From: Geosiphon pyriformis
Taxonomy: Eukaryota; Glomeromycota; Glomeromycetes; Archaeosporales; Geosiphonaceae
Assembly: GCA_016748015.1 (NCBI GenBank)
Contig: JAAOMT010000543.1
Coordinates: 536,933-600,932, forward strand
Direction: 5' to 3'
Length of the DNA: 64,000 bases
In this document: one piece after another, positions 1 to 11,639 of the stretch
How the letters are laid out: the number at the start of each line of letters is the position of its first letter
Position numbering within the stretch: position 1 is the first letter of the stretch
Program-made: the position numbers and the translations under genes
Notes under the pieces: generated by a model
Seen by the model: only the letters and a program-made list of their open reading frames with translations
Told to the model about the DNA's origin: nothing
The model's database searches: none

Positions 1-3000
1 TCGATCTTTATCAGCGCTGAATACTTGGCCACCTTGTGGATTCCAACATACTCCGCAAATGGGTGCACTATATAATCAGGCTTATTTGTTAGGTGAAGCA
101 TCGAAACGAGAACTTTACCTGAAAAGGGACTTACCTATGTTCTTTTAAAGTTTTCTCTAGTCGAGATTTATAAATATTCCAATAATATATTGTTCCATCT
201 ATGAGGAGATGGAAAAATTAGATAATCGAGTGAAATAAGAATCTATTAGTATTGCAAAACAATTTCAAAATCATTACCGAGTGAACCAGCGGCAGCATAA
301 CGCCCATCGGGACTAAAAACAAGGTAACACTTAAATAAGTTTGATTCATTTGATCAAAAATCTAATTTAATATTCATTCACGAACCTGAAACACGCTCTG
401 GACCAATTTGTCCCGTTTGTATACCCATCAGCACTACAGGAAAAAACATTCAAGCAGAAAACACGTTTAACAAGTTTTTCCTCTTGGAAGAAGAAAGCAA
501 CCGAAACTTACTGCAATGTCTGTACGACTTCGTATGTTTTTAAATCGATTAATTTGAGAGTATTATCTCGAGAATTGGTCATCACTTTTGAACCGTCTAA
601 TTGTATACAATTTTAGGCTCAATGAGAATTTATAAAGATCATAGGAGGAATTAATAATAAATTACGTGGTTACCTGGCGATACGGATACAGATGTAATTT
701 GACCTAAATGAATACCGTTCAATTCTTTGATATTATTTCCAGATCTTACATCCCAAAATCGTAAATTATTATCGAGATGACCACTGGCTAGAGTTGATCT
801 ATAAAGACGTAGTTGAGATTTTATATCAAGATCGCAAATCTTGAGAAGTCCTTATAAAATTAGCAGAAGTTGCGGAACTTACCCAGATTCATCTATTAAA
901 ACTACATCATTACAGCTTGAAATACAGAATATTGTCTTTACACCTGTAAAGAATTGATTCGCGTTCAGTGATATTAATGTCGAATGCTTTCAGAACAATA
1001 AATACTTGCAATATCCTTTGTTCAAATCCCAAACTTTTATTGTTCGGTCATGACTGCCAGTTATCTTTAAAAATCAGATTCATTAATAACAGAAGCTTTT
1101 TCGACCAAAAAAATTCTCGTTGCAACTAATTAGAAAGATTTTCCTACCACTTTGGTTGAATCACCATTGAATCTGGCAGAATACACCTTGCCAATATGTC
1201 CTGTTAAGGTGTGCTAATTAAAGGATTGATTGGCATAATTTTGTTGGAGAAAAATCAGATAAGCGATAAAAGAGGAAAATAACTCACCCATATCCGACCG
1301 CTCTTCAAATCCCATAATCTAGTAGTAAAATCATTCGATGCACCGACAATTTTATCATTCGAACTATTAAAGGACACGTGCATCAAAGATAGTGTTGAGC
1401 CAGAAAGAGTCTGCTTCAGATTTCCTGGCGTCAGGTGTGGATGATAATGAAATTAATAATATTTAAAATATTTCTTTGAGTCAAAGATTAGAAATCACCA
1501 AACTAACCTGTTCTAGCATCAAACAATTTTATTGTCTTATCGCTGCTGCCAGTCGCAAACAAATTCCCATCTGATGAACAGTTGATGGTATGTATATCGC
1601 CATCGTGTACAGTCTAAACATGCAATTGAATAAAGGTAGTTTTTTTTATTAAAATTTTTTTTCTCTGCAAATACTTCTCTTGGTATGGTGGATGTAACAG
1701 AGAAAGCTAATAGCAAAAGTAATGATCTGATAACCTACAAATTTTTTGAAAGCGGTCATTGGTATTGTGACTGGGCCAATAGTTCTGCCACGCGATCTAT
1801 TTAAAACTGGTCGTTAAACATTATCAAAGTAATGTGCTCAAGCGTGTCATGATATCAATAAATCAGAATTATGATCCCTTTCCCCATAATAGTAATGGTA
1901 TCCGGATGACATGCCTTATATTATTAATTCCTGGGTCTGTCTGTGTAGGTGATGGCTCTTTTTCGACGATAACAACGCCCGATGTAGATTCAAGCGCTTT
2001 GGCATGAAGATCTACCGCGCTAGATGCAGGAATTATTGAAATTTTATTATCTCGAATAATTTGAAGAAATAATCTAACAGGGCAATTGTACTAGAGATCT
2101 GATATCGACCTTTCATAAAATTGATTTGCTGTATTCATTTTTTCCGCTTCATCGTTCATCTTTCTAAGCCACCGCTGCAGTAATTGACCATTTTCTTTTT
2201 CAAGATCTTTAAATCTTTCCTCGGTTTTCACCAACTCTAACTGAAGTGTGGCTAGTTCATCTTGCAAAACCTTCAAAAATATTCTTATCAATCAATTGCA
2301 ATGTCCTGAAATAAAGCTATGAACAAAATTGATTATGCAATTTTATTTTATATACCTGAATCGTTACATCTTTCTCTCCAATAAGTTGGGTTTGATAATC
2401 AACTTTACTATTCAAAGAGGTATTTACCTCAGTCAACTTCTGGATTCTATTATATACAGATGAGTGAGCTAGGTATCCGTCTCTTTTGATCCTTTCTTAG
2501 CCATCTAAAGACAAAAAATATTGTCGTACTCTTCGTTATGTTTCTTGTGTGTGTCGTCCGCCTTTTTCAACTCATCAGTCAAGTCAAGTACACGTTGCGC
2601 GTTCACTGCTGATTTTTTCCATAATTCGGTGCACTCTTGTTTCAAAGCGGCAATTTGTTGTTCTAATTCGGCGGTGCGCTTTTGATTCAAAGGGCTCCTA
2701 AAGTTTCAAAATATTTATAAGAAATGAATTTATCAAAGTAAAGAAATTGTCCAAATTAATCTTACCCTTGTTCTCTTAGCACAGCCACCTCTTGTAATAA
2801 TTCGCCATGATCTTTCTTTACGGCTTTCGTTGTGGTTTCTAATTCGGCATTATGATCAGCAAATTTGCCCAACTTTTTAACGAGTGAATTATCTATAAAT
2901 TAATGTGAAGTTGAATTAGACTAAAACTCATTAAGTTTGTAAATTCTTTTTATAGTGCTTAATTGATTTTAATGGGGCAATTAAACGCCGCGGATCTAAA

Positions 3001-3340
3001 ATGCCCACCAAACTTTGCTCTCTCTTAAAGAACGTAGTGGTAGCTACCATTAGATTCTACTTAAAGCGTGTTTGCGGTGATTTTTTTTGATGTACAATCA
3101 AGTAGTCAAGCCTTAAAACACCGACGCTCTCAAGTCATCCATCAAATGGCCCAGGCCAATTTCAAAAACACGGAAAAGCAACTTACAAGACTCCACAAAG
3201 TCTGTAAACGCCTTTTCACGTCGGTCTCGCATTAACAACTTTATGAGCAGATCATGCTGCCAATTTCCATTATGACTGGCTGCAACACTTGTACTTGATT
3301 TGTTGATAGCCAGAGAAGAATAAGGTGCAAGCGTCGCCAT
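1..3340 (-). CDS. ATG16: Autophagy protein 16 (coiled coil plus WD40), partial at left edge
   Basis: ATG16 forms the ATG12-ATG5-ATG16 complex that directs lipidation of ATG8 on the growing autophagosome. Many exons on the minus strand join into the family order. The start at 3340 is followed by the N-terminal ATG5-binding helix (W-x2-DLLIKLLMRDRREKAFTDF, 3150-3270). A long coiled coil follows (exons near 2890-2770, 2690-2520, 2450-2360 and 2265-2100), including the conserved stretch ENGQLLQRWLRKMNDEAEKMN. WD40 blades then run leftward, for example CSSDGNLFATGSSDKTIKLFD at about 1500-1620. The last visible exon (1-67) reads VCWNPQGGQVFSADKDR, close to the usual C-terminus, so only the final residues are outside the window. 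An upstream in-frame ATG at 3418 exists, but homology begins after 3340. It is divergent from the SDR gene. Identification is firm; exon borders are approximate. Confidence 0.92.
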
Positions 3341-4601
3341 ATAGAATAAATCAAGAACTGTCTTAAAAGGGGGTATCGGAAAGAAGTGTATTTCGCGGTT
3401 TCCAATACGCAGACCCAAGGCGGTGGATGATAGGTACAGTGCAAGTCATCCCTGATTGGTCGATCAAAATGAATCCCGAAATAGTAGTCACAAGGCTTGC
3501 ATGTATTGATAAGAAAAATTGATGGCTGATTTTTATAATTAATTACAAATATATAGAAATTGTATTAACATTATTTAAGTTAAAGCAAAAAACGTTAGGA
3601 AAAACCACGAACTAAAAATTTTATTTTTTAAGATAAATTTATTGAGTTTTAGTTATTTTGCTCAAAAATATCAATTATTTGTGATATTTTTTGTTTGTTT
3701 GTATATAGCTGAATTGAATTTTATTTATAACGTAATCAGAATTTTGAATTAACGAAATATTTTTAAATCAAAATTTGGTTATGGTTACATATGGTTTTTT
3801 TTAGTTTTTAAACTTTATTTTATTTTATTTTATTTAAAATTTATTATTTATTTGTAAAAATATCCTAATGAAAATTTTTTCAATTCATAAAATATTCCAA
3901 TAGAGTTATTTCGTTTGTTTTTATTAATCAAATAAAAAACAAAAACTAATTAAAAAAAATATTTAGATAATGTTAACATTTGGATTTATTGAATAAATAT
4001 CAGTGAATAAATGTTATTAATAGCATTTTAACTTTTTATTTTAGTTTATGAAACTCAATTTAAATTAAGAAAAATTAAGAAAAATTTTTCATAAACGTCA
4101 AATAATAACTGCTTAATTTTTACTTTAACTATCATGAATATTCATAGGTTTCTTAATTTGAGATTTAGAATGTACTGAAACTCCATTTGTTAGTATCTGT
4201 AAAGTTTGAAAATTTTCAGTCTTGATGATTAAATGAAATCAAAATTTTTTTTTTTAGAAATTTCTTTGTTCGTTGCATGATTGCGCTTGCTTCTAATCAA
4301 TTTAAACTTATCAACAGAAAGAAAATGGGACAATATATTTGATATGATAGGTTCTTAAGAACGCCTATCTACTAAATTGTGCCGATTAAAACCGCGTTTA
4401 TTTTTCAATGACAAATTTTCAATTATAAATTGGAATTTTCGAGAACTATCTGATAGATGATTAATAAATTTTTGAAGCACTACGTTTAAAAAACGTCATA
4501 TTCATTTATGTAACACACATAATTAAGAAAAAAGTATAAATCTCGAACCAGAATCTTTTTTATTTCAAAAAATTCGACATTTAATCTTTTTAATTCTTAA
4601 A
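3341..4601. other. Divergent intergenic/promoter region
   Basis: This spacer of about 1.26 kb lies between the start codons of ATG16 (-) and the SDR gene (+), so it must hold both promoters. It is strongly AT-rich, with homopolymer A/T runs and no coding frame worth naming. No repeat or RNA gene is visible. Confidence 0.6.
4535..4540 (+). promoter_or_regulatory. TATA-like box of the SDR gene
   Basis: A TATAAA hexamer in a locally less AT-extreme context lies 62 bases before the ATG at 4602. In so AT-rich a genome the match alone is weak; the position is what supports it. Confidence 0.35.
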
Positions 4602-6032
4602 ATGACTAGTCAAGCAAAAGTCGCAATCGTTACAGGCGCGGTAAGAAATCAATAGAATCCACTTATTGATCCGATCACTCTGAATTGAATAATCTAAATT
4701 TATAGAATAAAGGAATTGGTTACGCGATCGTGCGGAATCTAGCCCTATCCTACGTTTCTCTTCACCGTCCCGAGCCTCTTGTAATTTACCTCGGATCACG
4801 TAACCCAAACCTTGGCGAATCATCTGTCTCGCAGTTACAAAAAGAATTCGAGGGACGTCAAGTGTTGACAAGTGATAATGGAAATGTGGAAATCAAATTC
4901 TTGAAGATTGACTTGACAAATAAAGATACGATTAATGAGGCTGCTGAGAGGGTGAAAAATGAATATGGGGGTAAGTGGATTAAAGAAAATCTTGGAAAGG
5001 GTGAGAAAAGAGCGAATGACTGCGAATATTTCTGTTTTTGACAATTTTTACCATTTACTACACAAAATATCTTGAATTTTACTTTAAATAGGCGTTGATA
5101 TTCTAATTAATAATGCTGGGATGGGTAAGTTTCAAAACTCTCAAAAAAACCGAAATTTACGCATAAAAAACCTCATTATAAGATTATATATTCTTCAGCA
5201 TACAGAGGCTCGGCTTTCGACACCAACGTCGTTAAAACGACGTTGGCCACTAATTTCTACGGTACATTGGATGTAATCAATAAATTCACACCTTTGCTAC
5301 GCCCTAACGCGCGTATTGTCAACGTCTCAAGTCTCGCTGGCCAGTTGCGAATATTGAGTCCAGAACTGGCGCAAAAGTTCTCGGATCCAAATTTGGACGT
5401 TGATGGGTTAATTAAATTGTTACAACAGTTTCAGGTTGTTCAGGAATTTAAAATTTTATACATAAAATGTTTCAAATTTTTTGAACTTTTTGAACAATTG
5501 TGACGTTTCATTTGAAATTTTTAGTATGCTGTGGATCACGGGACTTGGACTCAGGAAGGGTGGCCTACACAAGGTTGTAATTTAAATTTTCTCGCATTTT
5601 TTTTTCTATTTATTAATCTCTTCAAACATCAATTTTTAGCTTATGGCGTTTCAAAAATTGGAGTCACCGGACTGTCGCGTATTCTCGCTCGTCGTTTTGC
5701 TAGCGAAGGCAAAAATATTTTAGTAAATGCGTGTTGTCCTGGATGGGTATGGTTTTAAATGGTTCCATTTTATTCATTAAATGTAATTACAGACTTTGAT
5801 TTTCTTCAAATTCTAGGTGAGAACTGACATGACGAACCCCAATGCTCCTTTAAGTCCGGGTATGTTAAATATAATTTTTATTGTCTGAAGATGAAGCCTA
5901 ATTAAAATTCTGGTTTGTTGTACCACAGATCAAGGTGCAGAGACACCTGTATTTCTCGCTTTAGACGAAAAGATTGTTCCATCATCACCAAATGGGGAGC
6001 TCTGGAGCTTGTTAAAGATTCATAAATGGTAA
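4602..6032 (+). CDS. Carbonyl-reductase-like short-chain dehydrogenase (SDR)
   Basis: A classical SDR of the carbonyl reductase 1 type, expected to reduce carbonyls with NADPH in the cytosol. Eight exons join in frame: 4602-4640, 4706 to about 4971, 5092-5124, 5199-5434, 5525-5573, 5640-5746, 5817-5859, and about 5929-6032. The cofactor motif VTGANKGIGYAIV spans intron 1. NNAG is present in exon 3, the catalytic serine in VNVSSLAG, the YGVSK active site (Y-x3-K) in exon 6, and CPGWVRTDM across intron 6. The insertion before the active-site Tyr (PELAQKFSDP to the DHGTW segment) is typical of CBR1-like members. The C-terminus follows the family pattern (GAETPVFLAL ... W-stop). Every intron is GT-AG. 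It could be annotated CBR1; substrate cannot be told from sequence. Confidence 0.9.
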
Positions 6033-7791
6033 AGAAGGGTCGAAAATTCAAAGAAGGAATCAATTTAATTTAAAAATTTTAGGAAGTTGTATCGTGTACA
6101 AATATATTCTGACTATTATTACTTAACATATGAATAATAAAGGCAAAACTTTCAAGTAATAATTTGATTTTTTCAAATTTTGACTAGACAGTACTGACCA
6201 TTCAAGATTCGGCTTTGTTTAAGAATAAAGGTGTTATATTTCTCATTACTAATTTAAGTCACAAAAAATATTTGTAATTATAATTGTTTTTTAAATTAAA
6301 TTATTTTTTAAATGATAATTTTTTTAATCAAATTAATTGATTTTTATTTAAAATTCAAATTGTTAAAACTTCTAATTTTAATAATTGATTTTAAGCATCA
6401 TTAAAATATATTTATGAAAAAACTTATTTATATACAAAATAAAAAATATTATATTTTTAAATTTTAATTTTAATTTACCTTGTAGTTTTAATATATACAT
6501 ATTTTATTAATTTATTATATATAATCTTTATTTATTTTTTTAAAAACAATTATTTGTTATAATTAATTACTTTTTTAGTTAATTAACATTATATTTTTTT
6601 ATTTATATTATAAATTGAAATTTTTTAACATTAATTTTATATTAAATTATACTTTACCAATAGTTAAATATATATTGCTATTTTTATTTGCAATTTGATT
6701 ATAAATTCACATTTGTAATAAATTTTAAATTTTAAATGGCTTATTTACTACTTTTCATTTATATTTTTATATTATTTTTTGAATTTACAGAAATTGTGTA
6801 ATAAACAGAAAAGAAATAATACAACTTTGCTTCAAGATTTTGTTTTTACCAAATTTTGCAAATATTTTTGCTTAACATTAATTATTTGTAATAATAAATT
6901 ATTTTTTAAAAAACGAAAATTAGCAATTTTTAATGTTTTTTATTTATTTTATAAAGTTATTAAAGATTATTATAATCTATAATTTTTTTAAATGATATTG
7001 ATTTCATAATATTTAATATTTTTTAATATTTTTTATGAATAAATTATTTTGTTAAAATAGTTTAGTTTATTGCATTAAATTTATTGAAATATTGTTTTTT
7101 GTTGTATTTTGTAATTTGAAAAACATATTAATTTTTTAGTAAATAGATAATGAATTTAGAATTAAAACTTATTTGTTACATAATTGTAATTAAATAATAA
7201 TAATAATAAGTATTATTTAGTTACAACTAATTGAAAAGCAAATTTTTAATTATAATAATTAAGTAAAAACTTATTTAAATTATTTGAATATCAAGTGAAA
7301 AGGGTATTTTGGCGAAGAGGTTTTGTGATAAAACAGTATAAAAAATGCCATTTGTTCAATTGAGGAAATGTTTACTTTTCACGCGTCTTATTCTCGCACG
7401 CGAATTTATTTTGCTAACTTTGCCACAATACCCCTTTTTACCTTAATTATAAAAATAGAACAAATTTATGAAATAACTCGTCAAATTTGATACTAATCTT
7501 TATCAGTAATCAATTTAAATGGTATTCATAATTAAAATCTTTGAAATAGCATAAAACAAGAAAGCATGACATTTATTTTACCAAGTTAATGAAAACAAAT
7601 TCCAAGCTTTTCGATTAATCATTTGACTGTTGCAAAAGAAATTGGTATTTATATGAATATGCAGATTTTTTAAACCAATGAGTAACAAAGAATAGCATAA
7701 TAATGTAAAATTTCTCTAATGTTAGAAATATGCAAGGACTCTAAATGAAAATAAATTGCGTGTATATAGCCACTATCATAATCTGTTGAGA
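6033..7791. other. AT-rich tail-to-tail intergenic region
   Basis: This spacer lies between the 3' ends of the SDR and COP1 genes. Most is A/T homopolymer-like sequence without coding character. The only structured patch is the inverted-repeat element at 7297-7441, listed separately. Confidence 0.6.
7297..7441. repeat. Small inverted-repeat (MITE-like) element
   Basis: The left end reads GAAAAGGGTATTTTGGC and the right end is its imperfect inverse (GCCACAATACCCCTTTTT), giving terminal inverted repeats of about 18-20 bases around a 145-base unit. The interior is less AT-rich than the surroundings and holds two CACGCG words. I see no clear target-site duplication, and no coding capacity. It could be a non-autonomous transposon or a decayed regulatory palindrome. 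Confidence 0.4.
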
Positions 7792-10700
7792 TCATTCCAA
7801 AGCCAAAATTTTGATTGTCCCCTGACTATTAGCTGCCAAGACAGTATTTGAATTCTTTTTCCAGCAAACAGAACTTACAAATAGCGAAGGATCACTTTCA
7901 GGGACTTCTTCTCCCTAATGTACAAAGACCCATGGCAATATATGAATAAAAAATTAATTTGATTGAAATAAATGATAAAGATTAAAAACTTATATTACCG
8001 TCACGTTATTGATACTTCCAAAGTTGAATTTGACAACAGGCTGACATAAATTTTTGTAATATGCAAAAACAGAGTTATCTTCACTTCCACAAGCAATCCA
8101 ATCGGATGTGGTGGTAAGACCAACAAAATTCTTTTCATTAATATGGCCGGTATATGTGCGGACACAAGACTGAGTGTTTGTATCCCATAATTTAAGAGTG
8201 CTGTCCGTTGAACTAGAAATATGTAAAATATAGTTAATGGTTGAAAAAAGCCAAGATTCCGATCTTTAAAGAAAGAACATACGCGGATACAAATTCGTTG
8301 GGACCTATGAATTTTACATAAGATACAGCTTTACGATGCCCTTTGTAAACAAAAACAGGTTCACGAGTTTGCCGGAGATCATAGTAATGAATGTGGTGGT
8401 CTAAAAACCAAATATTTATAGTGGATTAATAAACAAATTATTTGCGAAATTTATTATAATCACCAATTACCTGCACTTCCAAAGGCAATATAATGGCTTA
8501 TATCAGGTTTGAATTTAACACAGCAGATATTGGCTTTGCTTTCAATTGTAAAGATAGAATGTCTTTGGTTTGTTGACCAAATTTTTACTTTTATAAAACA
8601 GTAATTCCCCAATTAATGAAAATGAATTATTAAACAAAGTTTTAGCAAAAACTAATTCTCAAGAATATTTTAGGCTTTACCTTTAGTATCGTCACTTCCA
8701 CTGGCTAATTTCGTGGGATCCATTTGGCTGAAATCCACACTCCAAGCACGTTTTTCGTGCTCATCAAATGTCATCACTTGAAGCCCTGAATTCACATCCC
8801 AAAGTGACACTGCACCATCATAGTCGGCACTGACAATTTGGGCTTTAATATAGGTGTTCCATGAAAGGCAACTTTAAATGGAGAAAATAATTGATTTATT
8901 GAAAGAACAAACAGGAAAATGAGCAAAGTGTTGTGAAATATAGAAACGAACCTAATTTTACTTTTGCAAGTCATCTCTTTAATTGGATAATGCAAATATG
9001 TATCCATTGCTTTCCTATTATTAGCAGCACTATCCCTAATAGGAGATGAAATAAAATCAGGTGAAGTTGTCACCAATTGTCGTTCAATGTTACCATATTC
9101 AAATATTTTGATTTTTTTGGTAACACCAGCAGTTGCAAAATATTCGTCATCTCGATCAAATTCAATGCTAGAAACGATCGATGATGAGCCAAATAAATTT
9201 CCGTATCTAAGCGTGTTGACCAGGCGAAACTCCCCATATCTTGTAAAGGCGTTAAGTGTATCGGTAAACTTTGAAAGACCCCCGGGAGTGTTAGCTTTAA
9301 ATTGTTTGAGATAATGTATTAAGTTGGGTGTTACATATAGGTATAAATGAAATGACCAATAAAAAAAACCTGAGGGTAGTCGATAAGAGAAATAACAGTC
9401 TTCTAGATCATCAAAATGTTCCTGTACACGTTGCTTTTTAATTTGCAGCAACTTTTGGTCAATCAACCTCTGATCGGCTAAATCCGGAGAAATTCTTGTT
9501 GATTTGATTATCGTAAAATTTATCATCAAAGGTCAAGCAAAAGAAGCAAGGTCTTAAAATAAAATCTTCACCAGGGTAAATACCTTTCCATATGATTAGC
9601 ATCATTGAAAAACCAGTCTTCCTAAATAATATGGAATAAATTTAAGTTCAGTCGTATTTTGAGCTTATCAATAAGAAAGACTTGTTAACATACAGCGTGC
9701 TTTCGCTTCCGGGGGATTTGCGTTTCAGAATTTTTTTGTTGGGGTTCACCCTCTGGAACAGCAGTCTCAGCGACATCATTAGGAACTTGAGCCCCCAAAT
9801 TGTTGTTTGATGTCCCTCCTGTAATTTCTTCTTCTGCTTGTTGATTAATTTCTTTTTGCTGCAACTGCTGTTCCCCCAAAGATCGAAGTTGCTCTTGTGT
9901 CAATGCGAAATCATGATCTAAGCAATCTAATTCATTAGTCAATTGTTCCAGTTTCTAAAATTTGGATTCTCAATATGATCAGAGATAGTAAAGAAGGAAA
10001 AATGACATATATTAAGAACTTACCTTTTCCTTTTTTGTTTTCATCATTGACAAGAATTCAGATAGTACATCTAGCTCGAGCTCTTTTTCGGCTGATGCCT
10101 TTTTCTGTTTCTTGGCTAATAGTGTCATCATCACATCATCTATATCTAATAGCCAAATTTGAATCGATGAGGAGAGGCAGAAAAAAACAAAGGGAAAGTT
10201 TGAATTATGCAAAACCTTCAAAGCTCATGTCTGTGCTCATTATTCTGTCTTTCATCTGTTTGGTTTGTAAATGTATCGTCGAATCAAATTGGCCTCCCGT
10301 TATCGCTGGAGCTTTTTCTAACAATCGGTTCACTAATGGGGAAATTTATAATGAGAAATTATAAAAAGTTGATGAATGAAATAAAAAGTTATATGAATGA
10401 AATAAAAAGTACTTACATAAGAAGTTAGGGAATATTTGATCCCGCATTAAATACGCGCCACATGTAGGACAATCTTTCTTACGGTCTAAATGTTCAACGA
10501 TGCAGACATAGCTGCAAGATAAAAAGCTTTGGTTTGAGATCATATGGCAAGTCGCTTGACCGACAAAGCTTTACTCAATGAAGTTGATGTCAACAAAAAA
10601 TCCTCTAAACTTGCCAAAACGAATGGCCGCATTTCCCCATAAAAGCTTCCTTTATAATTTGAAGGCAAATTGGACTGGATAAAAATTATAATTACGAAAA

Positions 10701-11063
10701 AAGGTAAGTGATTGAAAGAAGAGATCAGTCTATGCTCGAACCATCCTTGATAGAACATTATAAGTTATAATACCATAAAAAATCTTCGTTGTTCAGATTA
10801 TTGTTCTGAAAACTGTCTGAGGTTGCCGACGAGGAAGTACCAGGAACAAAAAAAGCCAAATTAGAGCTGGTCTGTGGGGTCAGAGGCACGTTCTGTAAGG
10901 ATGCACCAGAATTCGTCCGAACAGTGGGTGGTATTGAAAACTTTGTAACTATCAACGGCGTTTCTTCCTGTTCTTCTTTAACATGTACCGTATCTGATTT
11001 TGTCCCGGTATATCGGCTGGGGTCATCAGCGGAATTTGCTGTTTCAAAGTTGTTAGAACGCAT
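7792..11063 (-). CDS. COP1: COP1-type RING/coiled-coil/WD40 E3 ubiquitin ligase
   Basis: Homologue of CONSTITUTIVE PHOTOMORPHOGENIC 1, the substrate-selecting E3 ligase of CUL4-DDB1-linked complexes in plants and animals. The start at 11063 opens a disordered leader. A C3HC4 RING follows, spread over three exons: [30 protein letters not shown], then [18 protein letters not shown] continuing into LNRLLEKAP (exon about 10204-10343). A coiled coil follows ([16 protein letters not shown], then [16 protein letters not shown]). Seven-blade WD40 sequence runs from about 9330 down, with the diagnostic [20 protein letters not shown] and [12 protein letters not shown]. It ends [20 protein letters not shown] ... 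ALE-stop at 7792. All domains of the family are present in order. One RING intron has a GC-AG boundary (see findings). A Q/E-rich linker (9700-9860) separates coiled coil and WD40. Confidence 0.93.
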
Positions 11064-11639
11064 AATTAAATAGATATCAAATTTGCGAAGTTGAGTCAAT
11101 TATGCAAAATCAAATACACATAATTCAGTTATATATGAATTTCCCGAGCGTCTTTTATAAATATGAGGGTATTCTGATAGTGACTAGTGGCGTTGCTCGC
11201 GTGTAAGTGGTTTCAATTATTAATTGTTAATGAGTCTACAATAGATATTGATTCATTTTTGATGCAGATCACTTGATGACTTAATATCAGTTTTTGATAT
11301 TTTGATACATCTGATCAGCTGATAAGATATGCGTGAAAAAAAGACCAATCAGCTGAGCGCAATATTATCACTGGTTACAATCCGAGTTTTGAGGATTAAA
11401 ATGAAAGTTTTTTGAAGAAATGGACTTTTAAAATTCGTGAAATCCATCTGTGATGAATTAATATGAAACTAACTCACTAAAGAATATTTTCTCTCTGGAA
11501 GAGTGAAAACTTATTTATTTTAATACCAGCTTTTTTAAGAAATAATAAAAACCTTCTCAAAATAAATTAATTGAAGGTTATAACTCTTACCCCTAATTAT
11601 TGTATATTAAATGATAACAGATTTTAAATTTTTTTCATA
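11064..11639. other. Intergenic, COP1 promoter side
   Basis: This 576-base spacer separates COP1 from the 3' end of the GCR1_C gene, both on the minus strand. It contains a TATAAA on the minus strand at 11154-11159, about 90 bases before the COP1 ATG, and two TGATCAG/CTGATCAG-like words near 11310 and 11350. No gene is seen. Confidence 0.5.
11154..11159 (-). promoter_or_regulatory. TATA-like box of COP1
   Basis: TATAAA on the minus strand, 91 bases from the start codon at 11063, flanked by a comparatively GC-rich stretch (CGCTCGGG). Weak alone; listed because of its spacing. Confidence 0.35.
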
